64,000 nucleotides of DNA, from assembly GCA_013289985.1 (NCBI GenBank), contig JABCYW010000016.1, forward strand, positions 1 through 64,000, written 5' to 3'. Every line of letters begins with the position of its first letter. Position 1 is the stretch's first letter. Below the pieces are notes generated by a model. It ran no database searches and was not told the DNA's origin. It saw only the letters and a program-made list of their open reading frames with translations. This DNA is from Betaproteobacteria bacterium (GTDB lineage Bacteria > Pseudomonadota > Gammaproteobacteria > Burkholderiales > Burkholderiaceae_C). The position numbers were made by a program, and so were the translations under genes. Shown piece by piece: positions 51,772 to 60,981 of the stretch.

Positions 51772-54315
51772 TCAGTCGGACGGCGGCGCGATAGCCCGCG
51801 CCGTCGCCGCGGCTTCCTTCAGCGTCTTCAACAGCGGCGGGAATTCGGCCGCCGGCACCGGCTGCGCCAGCAGGAAGCCCTGCATCTCGTCGCAGCCCTG
51901 GCGCACCAGCTGCAGCCGCTGCTCCAGCGTCTCCACGCCCTCGGCGATCACGCGCAGGCCCAGCTTGTGGGTCATCACGATGATGGTCTCGACGATGGCG
52001 GCGTCGTCCGAGTCGGTGGGGATGCCGCCGATGAACGAGCGGTCGATCTTCAGGCGGTCCAGCGGCAGCCGCTTCAGGTAGGCCAGGCTCGAGTAGCCGG
52101 TGCCGAAGTCGTCGATGGACAGCTGCACGCCCAGTTCGCGCAGCGACTGCAGCACGCTCCGCGCGTGCAGCGGATCGAGCATGACGCTGCTCTCGGTGAT
52201 CTCCAGCTCGAGGCAGCACGCCGCCAGCCCGCTCGTGGCCAGCGCGTGGCGCACCGCGCCGTCCAGGCCCGGACGCTGCAGCTGGCGCGCCGAGATGTTG
52301 ACGGCCACGCGCAGCGGCGACAGGTTGTCGGCCAGGCCGTCGCGCTGCCACTGCGCCACCTGGCGGCAGGCCTCGTTGAGCACCCACTCGCCGATGCCCA
52401 GCACCAGGCCCGTCTCCTCGGCCATGGGGATGAACGCGTTGGGCAGCACCAGGCCGCGCACCGGATGGCGCCAGCGGACCAGCGCCTCGACGGCGCAGAC
52501 CTCGCCGGTGGCCAGGTCCAGCTGCGGCTGGTAGTGCAGCTCCAGCTCCTGGCGTTCCACGGCGCGGCGCAGGTCGTTCTCCAGCCGCAGCCGGCCGTGC
52601 GCCTGGGCGTTCATCTCGGGGCTGAAGAAGCGGTAGGCGTTGCGGCCCTCGCCCTTGGCCTCGTACAGCGCGATGTCGGCGTACTTCAGCAGCAGCTCGC
52701 CGCTGCCGCCGTCGCGCGGGAACAGGCTCACGCCGAGGCTGGCGGTGACGTGCAGCTCCTGGCCCTCCAGCGTGAACGGCTCGCCGAGGGTGCGCATCAG
52801 CTTCTCGGCGATGCGGGCGGCGTCGGTGGCGCCGGCCACGTTGCACGCCACCACCTGGAACTCGTCGCCGCCCACGCGCGCGACGGTGTCGTTGTCGCGC
52901 AGCGTGGCGCGCAGGCGGCGCGCGATCTCCCGCAGCAGCTGGTCCCCGACGTCGTGGCCCAGCGAGTCGTTGACGATCTTGAAGCGATCGAGGTCGATGA
53001 ACAGCACCGCCACCTGCTGGTCGAGGCGCTGCGCCTGTCCCAGCGCCTGGCCCAGCCGGTCCATCAGCATCGCCCGGTTGGGCAGGCCGGTGAGCGAGTC
53101 GTGGTACGCGAGGTGCTCGATGCGCGCCTCCTGCGCCTTGCGCTCGGTGACGTCCTGGATCACGCCGGCGCGCCGCACGTGGTGGCCCGAGCCGTCGCGC
53201 ACGACGTAGACGCGCATGGCCACGTAGCGGGTCTCGTGGCCAGGCGGGCACACGCGGAAGTCGATCTCGAAGTCCACCGGATCCGGCGCCTCCATGCGCG
53301 CGCGGACGGCGGCGCGGTCGTCCTCGTGCACCTGCTCCAGCCAGGCGCGCGAGTCCGCGTAGACGGCCGCCACGGGCATGCAGAAGATGCGCTCGAACGC
53401 CGGGCTCACGTAGAGCGTGACGTGGCGCAGCGGGTCGCCCAGCCAGAACACGTCGCCGATGGATTCGGCCATCTGGCGGAAGCGCTCCTCGCTCTCGCGC
53501 AGCGCGCTGCGCTCGCGCTCCAGCTGCGCGCGGTACCACGCGTTCTCGATGGCCATCGGCAGCCGGTGCAGCAGGTCTTCCTGCTTGACGAGGTAGTCGG
53601 TGGCGCCCAGCTTGAGCGTCTGCGCGGCGCTGTTCTCGTCGCCGTGGCCTGCGATCACGATGATGGGCAGGCTCGAACCGCGCTCGTGGCGCAGCTCGCG
53701 CACCACGTCCAGCGCGTTCATGCCGGGCAGCTTGAAATCGAGCAGCAGCACGTCGGGGCCCGCCTCGACCGCCGGCGGAAGGCGCGCGAGCGCCTCCTGC
53801 GCGGTGTGCACGGCCTCCACCTGCACGTGCGGCGCGTAGCGGGCCAGGTGGCGCCGCAACAGGTCGACGTCGTTGGCGCTGGGCTCGGCGTACAGCACGC
53901 GAATGGGCGTGGAGCGCCGCGCCGAGGCCGCGCGGAACGAGTTCACGACGCCGGCCAGCGTGGCGGGCAGCCGGTCGATGTAGGCGCCGTCCTTGACGAT
54001 GTAGTCATCGGCGCCGCCGCGCAGCGCCGTCACCACCAGCGCCTCGTCGCCGGAGCCGGTGAGCATCGCCACCGCGATGGGCAGGCCGCGCGCGCGCACC
54101 TCGCCCAGCAGCTCGAGCCCGTTGCCGTCGGGCAGGCGAACGTCCACCAGCAGCACGTCGGGCAGGCCGCCCGAAAGCTCCTCGGCGGCCAGGCGCGCGC
54201 GAGCGTCGGCCAGCGTGTGCACGGTGGCCAGGATCACGTCGGGCGCGAGCCGGGCCAGGCGCCGGCAGGTCAGGTCGGCGTCCTGTTCGTTGTCTTCGAC
54301 GTACAGGACTTTCAT
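51772..54315 (-). CDS. Dual-receiver PAS-GGDEF-EAL protein
   Basis: An 847-residue cytosolic protein. Two tandem receivers come first: phospho-acceptor D58 in VLLVDVRLPDGNG, and the aspartate of VLLLDFKLPG in the second. A PAS/PAC domain, a GGDEF domain (GGDEF at residues 482-486, with RxxD I-site RDND upstream) and an EAL domain (EAL at 610-612, DDFGTGYSSL intact) follow. Both cyclase and phosphodiesterase sites look complete, so its net activity is not predictable. It is the last gene of a kinase, Rcp1-type receiver, effector run, 13 bp behind the receiver gene, and is probably its output. Confidence 0.88.
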   Translation of the reverse strand: MKVLYVEDNEQDADLTCRRLARLAPDVILATVHTLADARARLAAEELSGGLPDVLLVDVRLPDGNGLELLGEVRARGLPIAVAMLTGSGDEALVVTALRGGADDYIVKDGAYIDRLPATLAGVVNSFRAASARRSTPIRVLYAEPSANDVDLLRRHLARYAPHVQVEAVHTAQEALARLPPAVEAGPDVLLLDFKLPGMNALDVVRELRHERGSSLPIIVIAGHGDENSAAQTLKLGATDYLVKQEDLLHRLPMAIENAWYRAQLERERSALRESEERFRQMAESIGDVFWLGDPLRHVTLYVSPAFERIFCMPVAAVYADSRAWLEQVHEDDRAAVRARMEAPDPVDFEIDFRVCPPGHETRYVAMRVYVVRDGSGHHVRRAGVIQDVTERKAQEARIEHLAYHDSLTGLPNRAMLMDRLGQALGQAQRLDQQVAVLFIDLDRFKIVNDSLGHDVGDQLLREIARRLRATLRDNDTVARVGGDEFQVVACNVAGATDAARIAEKLMRTLGEPFTLEGQELHVTASLGVSLFPRDGGSGELLLKYADIALYEAKGEGRNAYRFFSPEMNAQAHGRLRLENDLRRAVERQELELHYQPQLDLATGEVCAVEALVRWRHPVRGLVLPNAFIPMAEETGLVLGIGEWVLNEACRQVAQWQRDGLADNLSPLRVAVNISARQLQRPGLDGAVRHALATSGLAACCLELEITESSVMLDPLHARSVLQSLRELGVQLSIDDFGTGYSSLAYLKRLPLDRLKIDRSFIGGIPTDSDDAAIVETIIVMTHKLGLRVIAEGVETLEQRLQLVRQGCDEMQGFLLAQPVPAAEFPPLLKTLKEAAATARAIAPPSD

Positions 54316-54328
54316 GGCGATCAGCGTC

Positions 54329-54751
54329 TCAGGCCGTCTGCTGGTTGAGGACGCACCAGTACAGATCGATCTGCGCCGCCACCTCGATGAACTTCTCGAA
54401 CTCCACCGGCTTGACGATGTAGGAGTTGACGCCCAGCGCATACGCCGCGGCGACGTCGGCGTCCTCGCGCGAAGTGGTGAGCACCACCACCGGGATGCGG
54501 CAGTACGCCGGATGCGCCTTCAGCTGGCGCAGCACCTCGAGGCCGCTGACGCGCGGCAGCTTCAGATCGAGCAGGATGACCACCGGCAGCGGGTGGCCCG
54601 ATTCCCAGCGTGCCATCCAGTCCAGCGCCTCCTCGCCGTCGCGCGCCACTTCCAGCACGTTGACGATGTGGCGCTTCGCGAACGCGCGCTGCGTCAGGTC
54701 GACATCCATCGGGTTGTCTTCGACGAGCAGGATGGGCCGGCGGTCTTCCAT
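54329..54751 (-). CDS. Single-domain response regulator (Rcp1-like)
   Basis: A 140-residue stand-alone receiver of the cyanobacterial Rcp1 type. It has the acidic pocket ILLVEDNPMD, phospho-acceptor D62 in VVILLDLKLPRVSG, the threonine in VVLTTSRE and the lysine in YIVKPVEF. It has no output domain. It sits between a PAS histidine kinase (92 bp upstream) and the GGDEF-EAL effector (13 bp downstream), so it probably shuttles phosphate or competes for it. A TATGCT hexamer 6 nt before its ATG may be its own -10. Confidence 0.88.
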   Translation of the reverse strand: MEDRRPILLVEDNPMDVDLTQRAFAKRHIVNVLEVARDGEEALDWMARWESGHPLPVVILLDLKLPRVSGLEVLRQLKAHPAYCRIPVVVLTTSREDADVAAAYALGVNSYIVKPVEFEKFIEVAAQIDLYWCVLNQQTA

Positions 54752-54843
54752 TCGCTCAGCATAGCGAAATGCACCCGCTTTTACACAGCATTTGCCCCGC
54801 CCCCATTCGAGGGGGGTGAACAGGCCCTGATCTGCGCATCAAG

Positions 54844-56760
54844 TCACATGTTCGGAGCTTGCTCGACGGCGGGCAGCTCGATGTAGAACGTCGCGCCCTG
54901 GCCCACGGCGCTTTCGGCCCAGACGCGCCCGTGCATGCGTTCGACCGCCTTGCGCACGATCGCCAGGCCCACGCCGGTGCCCGGGAATTCCTCGGCGCGG
55001 TGCAGGCGCTGGAAGATCTCGAAGATGCGGTCGTGGTACCGCATGTTGAACCCCGGCCCGTTGTCGCGGACCCAGAACAACGCGCGGCCGTTCGCGCGCC
55101 GCACCCCGACCTCGATCTCGCGCCGGGGGCGGCCGGCGGTGAACTTGAGCGCGTTGTCCAGCAGGTTGCGCAGCGCCAGCACCAGGCCCTCGCGCTCGCC
55201 CACCACGGCCAGGTCCGGCTCCACGGAGCGGGTCAGCGTCACCTCGCCGGCGGCGGCCTCGGCCGCCACGCCATCGACCACCGCCGCCACCACCGGCGCC
55301 GGCGCCACCGGCCCCAGCTCGGGCCGGCCACGCTCCACGCGCGAGTAGGCCAGCAGGTCGTCGATGAGGTCGCCCATGTGCGCGGTGGCCTTGCGGATCC
55401 TCGCCACGAAGAAGCGCCCCTCCTCGTCGAGCTCGCCGGCGTGGTCGGACTCCAGCAGCCGGCTGTAGCCGTCGATGCCGCGCAGCGGCGCCTTCAGGTC
55501 GTGCGACACCGAGTAGGTGAACGCCTCCATCTCGCGGTGCTTGGCCTCCAGCTCCGAGGTGCGATCGGCCACGCGATGCTCCAGCTCGATGTTGAGCGAG
55601 CGCGTCTCCTGCTCGGCGCGGCGCCGCTCGGTGACGTCGATCAGGAAGCCGTGCCACACGACGCCGCCGTCGGCCTCGCGCACCGGCATCGAGTGCGCCT
55701 CCAGGCAACGCTCGCCCCCGGGCGCGCGCGGCACGCGGAAGGTGGCCAGCCATGCGCTGCCCAGGTCGGCCGAGGCGCGCAGCGAGCCGGCCACGGCCTC
55801 GCGCTCGTCCGGGTGAACCAGCGCCAGCAGGTCGATGCCGCGCTCCACCAGCGTGGCCGCGTCCACGCCCAGCAGGTCGCGGATGGCCGGGCTCGCGAAC
55901 GTGAAGCGGCCGCGGCCCTGCGCGTCCTGGCAGTACGAATGCACCGCGCCGGGCGCCGTCGCGACGAGGCGCTCCAGCCGCTCCTGCGCGTCGCGGTGCG
56001 CGCGTTCCAGCGTGATGTCCTCGGCGAAGCCGGCCATGTAGCGCATCCGGCCGTCGGGGCCGAACAGCGGAAAGCCGCGGCCGCGGATCCACACGAGACG
56101 GCCGTCGGGACGGTTCACGCGGTACTCCGTCTGGTACATGCCGGCGGCGTCGGCGCGCAGGGCTGCCTCGGCCACGCGCTGCCTGTCGGCGGGGTCGACG
56201 CCGTCCAGCCAATGCGCCAGGTCGTCGTAGAGCGGCGCCGCCGGCCGGCCCCAGATGCGCTCGTAGGCCGAGTTCATGTACAGCAGTTTTCGCGCGCGCG
56301 GGTCGACGATCCATATCAGGTCCAGCGAATGGTCGCCGAACATGCGCAACAGCTGCTCGCTCTCCTGCAGCGAGCGCGCCGCGTTGCGCTCGTGGGTGTA
56401 GTCGGTGAAGGAGACGACCGCGCCACGCCCCCGGCCCGCGCCCACGTCGGCGATCGGCACGGCCCGCACGCGCAGCCAGCGCCGGCCGTGCGGGGTCTGC
56501 ACGACGACGATGCCCGAGGTCGTCTCGCCGTTGCCGTTGATCGCGCGCCAGACGGGTCGCGCCTGCTGCGGCATCGCCTGGCCGTGCTCGTCGGACTGCG
56601 CCCAGCCCAGGTCGTCGATGCGCGCGCCGAACGCGTGCTCGTCGATGCCCAGCACCGTGCGCGCGGCTCGGTTGGCGTCGACGATGCGCAGCTCGGCGTC
56701 GAACCAGAGCATGCCCGACTCGAGCGAATCGAAGATGCGGCGGCTGGTCTCGGACTCCAC
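54844..56760 (-). CDS. Multi-PAS histidine kinase (phytochrome-like core)
   Basis: A 638-residue soluble kinase: three PAS domains (residues about 8-125, 135-260 and 265-385), HisKA with H420 in YSVSHDLKAPLRGIDGYS, and HATPase_c (LRNLLDNALKFT, DNGPGFNM, GTGVGLAIVRKAV). The kinase core is of the kind paired with Rcp1-type receivers. It starts at GTG 56760, preceded by a strong GGAGGT (56772-56767 on the minus strand). It has no membrane segments, so the signal is cytosolic, perhaps redox or a small ligand. It is first in the three-gene signalling run. Confidence 0.88.
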   Translation of the reverse strand: MESETSRRIFDSLESGMLWFDAELRIVDANRAARTVLGIDEHAFGARIDDLGWAQSDEHGQAMPQQARPVWRAINGNGETTSGIVVVQTPHGRRWLRVRAVPIADVGAGRGRGAVVSFTDYTHERNAARSLQESEQLLRMFGDHSLDLIWIVDPRARKLLYMNSAYERIWGRPAAPLYDDLAHWLDGVDPADRQRVAEAALRADAAGMYQTEYRVNRPDGRLVWIRGRGFPLFGPDGRMRYMAGFAEDITLERAHRDAQERLERLVATAPGAVHSYCQDAQGRGRFTFASPAIRDLLGVDAATLVERGIDLLALVHPDEREAVAGSLRASADLGSAWLATFRVPRAPGGERCLEAHSMPVREADGGVVWHGFLIDVTERRRAEQETRSLNIELEHRVADRTSELEAKHREMEAFTYSVSHDLKAPLRGIDGYSRLLESDHAGELDEEGRFFVARIRKATAHMGDLIDDLLAYSRVERGRPELGPVAPAPVVAAVVDGVAAEAAAGEVTLTRSVEPDLAVVGEREGLVLALRNLLDNALKFTAGRPRREIEVGVRRANGRALFWVRDNGPGFNMRYHDRIFEIFQRLHRAEEFPGTGVGLAIVRKAVERMHGRVWAESAVGQGATFYIELPAVEQAPNM

Positions 56761-56766
56761 GCGGTT

Positions 56767-56772
56767 ACCTCC
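56767..56772 (-). promoter_or_regulatory. Strong Shine-Dalgarno that fixes the GTG start of the PAS kinase
   Basis: GGAGGT on the minus strand lies 6 nt before GTG 56760 and makes this non-ATG start convincing. Confidence 0.7.
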
Positions 56773-56807
56773 AGGTCGGCGGTCGAGTGGCGAACTCTAG
56801 GGCAAAG

Positions 56808-58463
56808 TCAGTCCGCCGCAAACAGATCGGATGCCAGCTGCGCCGCGCCCGACGGCGCATCCGGCACCCAGCGCAGCACCCGCGCGCCCGCCAGCGTGGC
56901 GCCGATCCGGTGGCGCCGGCTGGGACGGGCCTCGGCGAAGCCGATCTCGAACACCTGCTCGGGTGCCACGGCGTGCACGCCGCCGAAGCGCGAGCCGGCG
57001 TGGGCGCGCAGCCAGTCGTGCAGGCGCAGCAGCTCGTCGTCCGGCAGCGCGATGGGCAAGCGCGCCAGCGGCAGCAAGCGCAGGCCCTCGGCGCCGTCGG
57101 GCGCGGCGATGACCTCGCCGGTCAGCGACGCGGCCATCGCGGCGCGCTGCTCCTCCTCGGATCGCGGAACGCGGCTCCACAACGCGAAGCCGCAGTCGAC
57201 GAAGGCCAGCGCGAGCGCCGCCGCCGTGCCCGCGGCGAATGCATCGCCCGGCACGTACTGGAGCACGGCGCGGACGCGGCGCATCGGCGCCCGCACGGCC
57301 CAGGCCGCGCCCGAACGGGCGTGCCGCAGCACGAGACCGCTCCAGCCGGCATCGCGCGCGGCGTGCGCCGCCTGCGCGAGATCGGCGCCGGCCGCGCCCG
57401 GCGGCGCCAGGTGCGGCGTCGTGAAGACGGGCGGCAGCGCCCGCGTGGCGTCCGGTGGCGCCCAGCGTTCCAGGAGCCGGCCGCGGCGCGAGCGGGGCTC
57501 CTCCGGCGCGCCGTGCCAGTCGACCAGCGCCAGGTGCAGCGACGTGTCCGCCTCGCCGCTCTTGCGGGCCCGCAGGGGCGGCGCCACGGCGCGTCCGGCC
57601 TGCCAGGCCAGCAGCACCGCCTCGATGACGCCGTCCTCGGGCCATTGGTCGGGCAGCAGCCAGTCCGCGGGGACGGCGTCGTTGAGCAGCCGGCCGCTGC
57701 GCTGCCACACGGCCACCTCGTCGCCGCGCCGCGCCACGTGCACGCGCACGCCCGGCCAGCGCGGCTCGGCGTGCAGTTCGCCGGACCGCCAGGCGGCCAG
57801 CAGCTCGGCGTGCAGGCTGGCGTGCGCTTCGTCCAGCGGCGCGAAGCCGCGCGGGCGCGGCAGGCCGGGTGCCAGCGTGGCCTGCCGCAGCACCTCGCGC
57901 CGGCGATGCCACCACCAGGCGACGTCCTGCGGATCGGCGTCGAACGCCCGGGCCCAGGCGCGCTGCCATTGCCACGCATCCACGCTGGGTCGCGCCAGCC
58001 CGCACACGGCGCGCACGGCCCAGCGGCGGGCGATGGCGTCGTCGAGGCGGGCGATGGTCTCCGCGATCGCGCCCGCGCGCTCCGGCGCGGGCCGGGCCGC
58101 CGCCTCGGCCCAGTCCGCGAGCCAGTCGGCAAGCGCGGGCCGGCTCACGGGCGTCGGCGCGCCCTCGGGCCAGGGCAGCAGCAGCGCGATCGCCTCCGCG
58201 GCCTCCGCGGCGGCGTCGCGGCCCACGTCGAACAGCCAGGGCGCCGTGCCCCGCGTCGCCGCCAGCGCGCGGGCCGCCTCGGCGAGCGCGGCCTGGGTCA
58301 GCCGGGCAGGACGCGGCGACCGCGCGCCGGCCACCAGCCACTCGCCCGCGAGCGCGCCCGCGTGACGCCCCGCCGCGCGCAGGTGGCGCGCGAGCGCGTC
58401 CACGCGATCGGCGTCGCCGGGGCGCGATTCCAGCTCTTCGGTGAGGACGGCCAACGCACGCAT
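56808..58463 (-). CDS. Catalytically inactive ATP-dependent DNA ligase homologue
   Basis: A 551-residue protein that follows the architecture of the bacterial LigC/LigB-like ATP-dependent DNA ligases end to end. The N-terminus MRALAVLTEELESRPGDADR and the helical binding domain are there, as is the closing OB-fold, recognisable in RFGGVHAVAPEQVFEIGFAE. The nucleotidyltransferase motifs are ruined. Motif I, normally KWDG, is RWPG at 235-238. Motif III, normally DGEL, is EAVL (281-284). Motif IV, normally EGLMLK, is SGLVLR (375-380). Motif V, normally WxKxK, is WAVRAP (388-393). Self-adenylation is impossible by this scheme, yet the frame is intact. It lies 7 bp downstream of a small hydrolase gene. 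Confidence 0.72.
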   Translation of the reverse strand: MRALAVLTEELESRPGDADRVDALARHLRAAGRHAGALAGEWLVAGARSPRPARLTQAALAEAARALAATRGTAPWLFDVGRDAAAEAAEAIALLLPWPEGAPTPVSRPALADWLADWAEAAARPAPERAGAIAETIARLDDAIARRWAVRAVCGLARPSVDAWQWQRAWARAFDADPQDVAWWWHRRREVLRQATLAPGLPRPRGFAPLDEAHASLHAELLAAWRSGELHAEPRWPGVRVHVARRGDEVAVWQRSGRLLNDAVPADWLLPDQWPEDGVIEAVLLAWQAGRAVAPPLRARKSGEADTSLHLALVDWHGAPEEPRSRRGRLLERWAPPDATRALPPVFTTPHLAPPGAAGADLAQAAHAARDAGWSGLVLRHARSGAAWAVRAPMRRVRAVLQYVPGDAFAAGTAAALALAFVDCGFALWSRVPRSEEEQRAAMAASLTGEVIAAPDGAEGLRLLPLARLPIALPDDELLRLHDWLRAHAGSRFGGVHAVAPEQVFEIGFAEARPSRRHRIGATLAGARVLRWVPDAPSGAAQLASDLFAAD

Positions 58464-58470
58464 GCGTGCA

Positions 58471-59061
58471 TCATGCCGCCACCCGCCAGGGCCGCAGGTC
58501 GAGCCGGTTCAGCGCGCCGGCCGCCCACTCGCGCGCGAGCGGGAACGGGCCGAAGCCGGAGTCGACGTTGATGTGCCCGGCGTCGCCCAGGTTGACCCAG
58601 TTGCCGCCCCAGCGCGAGGCCCATTCGCGGGCCTGCGCGGCCGACATCCAGGGATCGGTGTCGCTGCCGACGACGCAGCTGGGCAGGCCGAGCCGGCCCT
58701 GCGGCAGCGCAGACGCCGCGTGGAAGCGGCCGGGATCCGCGGGCGCCACCAGCAGCAGCTGCGCCACGTCCAGGCCGGGCCGTCGCAGCACCGCGCGCAC
58801 GCTGGCCAGGCAGCCGAAGCTGTGGGCGGCGATCACGTGCGGGCCGGGGCCCAGCGCATCGAGGGTGTCCAGGAGGCGGTCGCTCCAGCGCTCGAGGTCG
58901 GGCGCGCTCCAGTCGTCCTGCTCGACCCGCACCGAGCCGGCCACCTGGCCGTGCAGCCAGGTCTGCCAGTGCCCCGGCCCGCTGCCGTGCAGGCCGGGCA
59001 CGATCACGAGTCGCGGGCGCGCCGCGGCGGCGCGATCGAAGGGCGTGTGCAGCGAATTCAT
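58471..59061 (-). CDS. RBBP9/YdeN-family alpha/beta hydrolase
   Basis: A 196-residue serine hydrolase. It has VIVPGLHGSGPGHWQ at the N-terminus, the nucleophile elbow AHSFGCL, the acid in VVGSDTDPWMS, and the histidine in GDAGHINVDSGFGPF, which is the classical YdeN/RBBP9 set. ATG 59061 (MNSLHTP) fits; an upstream frame to 59118 is probably not translated. It precedes the dead ligase homologue by 7 bp on the same strand and is likely co-transcribed with it. Substrate unknown. Confidence 0.85.
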   Translation of the reverse strand: MNSLHTPFDRAAAARPRLVIVPGLHGSGPGHWQTWLHGQVAGSVRVEQDDWSAPDLERWSDRLLDTLDALGPGPHVIAAHSFGCLASVRAVLRRPGLDVAQLLLVAPADPGRFHAASALPQGRLGLPSCVVGSDTDPWMSAAQAREWASRWGGNWVNLGDAGHINVDSGFGPFPLAREWAAGALNRLDLRPWRVAA

Positions 59062-59377
59062 GGCAGCCAGCGTAGGACGCGGCCCGGCCGTCGCCAACGA
59101 AGGAAATGCCATATCCATCGTCGCCGGCCAAGGCCGGGCAACTATTTCGCGAAAGACCCCTCAAGTTTCGCCCCGGCCTGTCGATTAGCCGAACAAGCGC
59201 GCTCCCCGCCTGGCACGAATCGCCATGGTTCGATCACTGGAAGAGACGGGAGGCACGCCTGCATTTCTTCACGTCGCCGCTCGCGCGCCTGTGCCAGGGA
59301 CTTTCGCGCGCCGTGGACCGTGGGCAATATGAACGTGCGCGTCGCGGCCTCGCGGCGCACGCGCGAAGGACCACGCC
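59062..59377. other. Divergent intergenic region holding a sigma-28 promoter
   Basis: A 316-bp gap between the leftward hydrolase gene and the rightward flagellin-like gene. No gene is visible. The plus strand holds a sigma-28 promoter at 59161-59187. The 180 bp or so downstream of it form the leader, with an AAGGA ribosome site at 59366-59370. Confidence 0.6.
59161..59187 (+). promoter_or_regulatory. Sigma-28 (FliA) flagellar promoter
   Basis: TCAAGTTT (59161-59168), an exact 11-nt spacer, then GTCGATTA (59180-59187). Against the TAAAGTTT-N11-GCCGATAA consensus the match is 7 of 8 in the -35 and 6 of 8 in the -10, with correct spacing. CTCAAG-type -35 boxes are usual for flagellar class 3 genes in beta-proteobacteria. 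It drives the flagellin-like orphan at 59378. Confidence 0.75.
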
Positions 59378-60202
59378 ATGTTGACGCCCAGTTCGCCCAT
59401 TCCAACGCCGTTCTCCAACGCGGCCACCAACACCGCCAAGCCGGCGGAGGTGGAGGCCACGGCGCGCACGGCGTTCCGCGAGCAGATGCGCCTGGCCAAC
59501 GATCACGAGACCCGCGTCGCCAACGACGCGGCCGCGCTGGCCGCGTCGCGCCAGCACGCGACGGAGGTGCCCGACCCGATGGACAGCCTGTCGACGGTGG
59601 CCGTCGCCGGCGCGATGAACAGCCTGCCCGCCGCGCTCAACATGCTGCGCAGCATCGCGATGGCCTCGGCCGCCGGCACCCTGTCGGAGGCCGATCGCCA
59701 GGCCCTGCAGTCGGAATACGCCCAGCTCACCGCCCAGGTGGCCAGCACCGTGGGCAGCGTCAGCGCCAGCCAGCAGGCGCAGACCTCCACGACGCACGAC
59801 GGCGAGCGCGAGGACAACGCCGGGAACAGCCGGCGCGAGGACGGCGACGACCATCGCACCACCCTCACCCAGACGATGGAGATGCCCAGGGAGACCGTGC
59901 AGTACCAGCCGGTCGAGCGCACGACCACCGTGCAACGGCAGGCGCTGGTGGAGGACGGCCACGGCCCGCGGAAGGATCCGCGGGTGGACTTCCGCACGCA
60001 CGAGCTGCACGTGGGCGCCGATTCGTACGAGCCGGTGTCGATGCGCCAGTCCATGGAACACCCGACGGCGCCCGAGACCTTGGCCCGCATCGAGACGCAC
60101 GCCGAGACGCAGCACAGCTTCGTGGCGCAGGCCGCGCAGATCACGCAGTTCGTGCAGGTCGCGCAGACCGAGCACATCCCGCCGGTCGTGGCGGTGGCTT
60201 AG
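59378..60202 (+). CDS. Flagellin-like orphan protein under sigma-28 control
   Basis: A 274-residue protein without a signal peptide or membrane segment. Residues about 84-125 ([20 protein letters not shown], then [16 protein letters not shown]) echo the flagellin D1 helix pattern seen in LRIRELAVQAANGTLSDADR-type sequences. The flanks are helical and polar, and the C-terminal half is Gln/Thr/Glu-rich with regular hydrophobic spacing. It lacks a flagellin C-terminal domain. With its flagellar promoter it is probably a motility or late-flagellar accessory protein. I do not recognise the family. Its stop overlaps the convergent ssuB stop by 4 bp. Confidence 0.7.
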   Translation: MLTPSSPIPTPFSNAATNTAKPAEVEATARTAFREQMRLANDHETRVANDAAALAASRQHATEVPDPMDSLSTVAVAGAMNSLPAALNMLRSIAMASAAGTLSEADRQALQSEYAQLTAQVASTVGSVSASQQAQTSTTHDGEREDNAGNSRREDGDDHRTTLTQTMEMPRETVQYQPVERTTTVQRQALVEDGHGPRKDPRVDFRTHELHVGADSYEPVSMRQSMEHPTAPETLARIETHAETQHSFVAQAAQITQFVQVAQTEHIPPVVAVA

Positions 60203-60963
60203 GCGACGAGGCGCACGCCTTCGCGCGGCGGCTCGTCGAGCACCCGCGCCAGCACCCGGCCTTCCAGCTCCGCGAACGCCGGCGATCCGTGCGCGCGGGG
60301 CCGCGCGAGCGCCACGCGCTCGTCCAGCGTGACGCGGCCGCTCTCCACCAGCAGCACGCGGTCGGCCAGGGCCACGGCCTCCGCCACGTCGTGCGTGACG
60401 AGCACCGCGGTGAAACGCAGCTCGCGCCACACCGACTCGATCAGGCGCTGCATCTCGATGCGCGTGAGCGCATCCAGCGCGCCCAGCGGCTCGTCCAGCA
60501 GGAGCAGGCGCGGGCGATGGACCAGCGCGCGGGCGAGCGCCACCCGTTGGCGCTGGCCGCCGGACAGCACCGCGGGCCAGTCGCCGGCGCGGTCGGCCAG
60601 GCCCACCTGCGCGAGCGCGTCCCGCGCGCGCGCCGGCGCATCGCGATCGGCGAGGCCCAGCTGCACGTTCTGCAGCACGGTGCGCCAGGGCAGCAGGCGC
60701 GCCTCCTGGAACATGATGCGCACGTCGTCGGGCGTCGCATCCGCCAGCCTGAGCGCGCCCGCCGTGGGCGTCTCGAGTCCGGCCAGCAGGCGCAGCAAGG
60801 TGCTCTTGCCGCAGCCGCTGCGTCCGACGATGGCGATGAACTCGCCGGGATTCACGTCCAGCGTGATGTCGTGCAGCACCTCGCGTTCGCCGAAGCGCTT
60901 GCCCAGTCCTTCGACCTGCACGCCCAGGCCGGCGGCGGGCGGGGTGTTCCATTCGCGTTGCAT
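60199..60963 (-). CDS. ssuB: Aliphatic sulfonate ABC transporter ATP-binding protein
   Basis: ATPase subunit of the alkanesulfonate importer, 254 residues from ATG 60963 ([10 protein letters not shown]). Walker [11 protein letters not shown]-loop [10 protein letters not shown] (typical of the nitrate/sulfonate/taurine class), signature [15 protein letters not shown], Walker [13 protein letters not shown] and the switch VTHDVAEAV are all intact. A start five codons upstream is possible. It is the last gene of the ssu operon, just after the frameshifted permease gene. Confidence 0.92.
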   Translation of the reverse strand: MQREWNTPPAAGLGVQVEGLGKRFGEREVLHDITLDVNPGEFIAIVGRSGCGKSTLLRLLAGLETPTAGALRLADATPDDVRIMFQEARLLPWRTVLQNVQLGLADRDAPARARDALAQVGLADRAGDWPAVLSGGQRQRVALARALVHRPRLLLLDEPLGALDALTRIEMQRLIESVWRELRFTAVLVTHDVAEAVALADRVLLVESGRVTLDERVALARPRAHGSPAFAELEGRVLARVLDEPPREGVRLVA

Positions 60964-60981
60964 GGCAGGATCCTCCAACTC

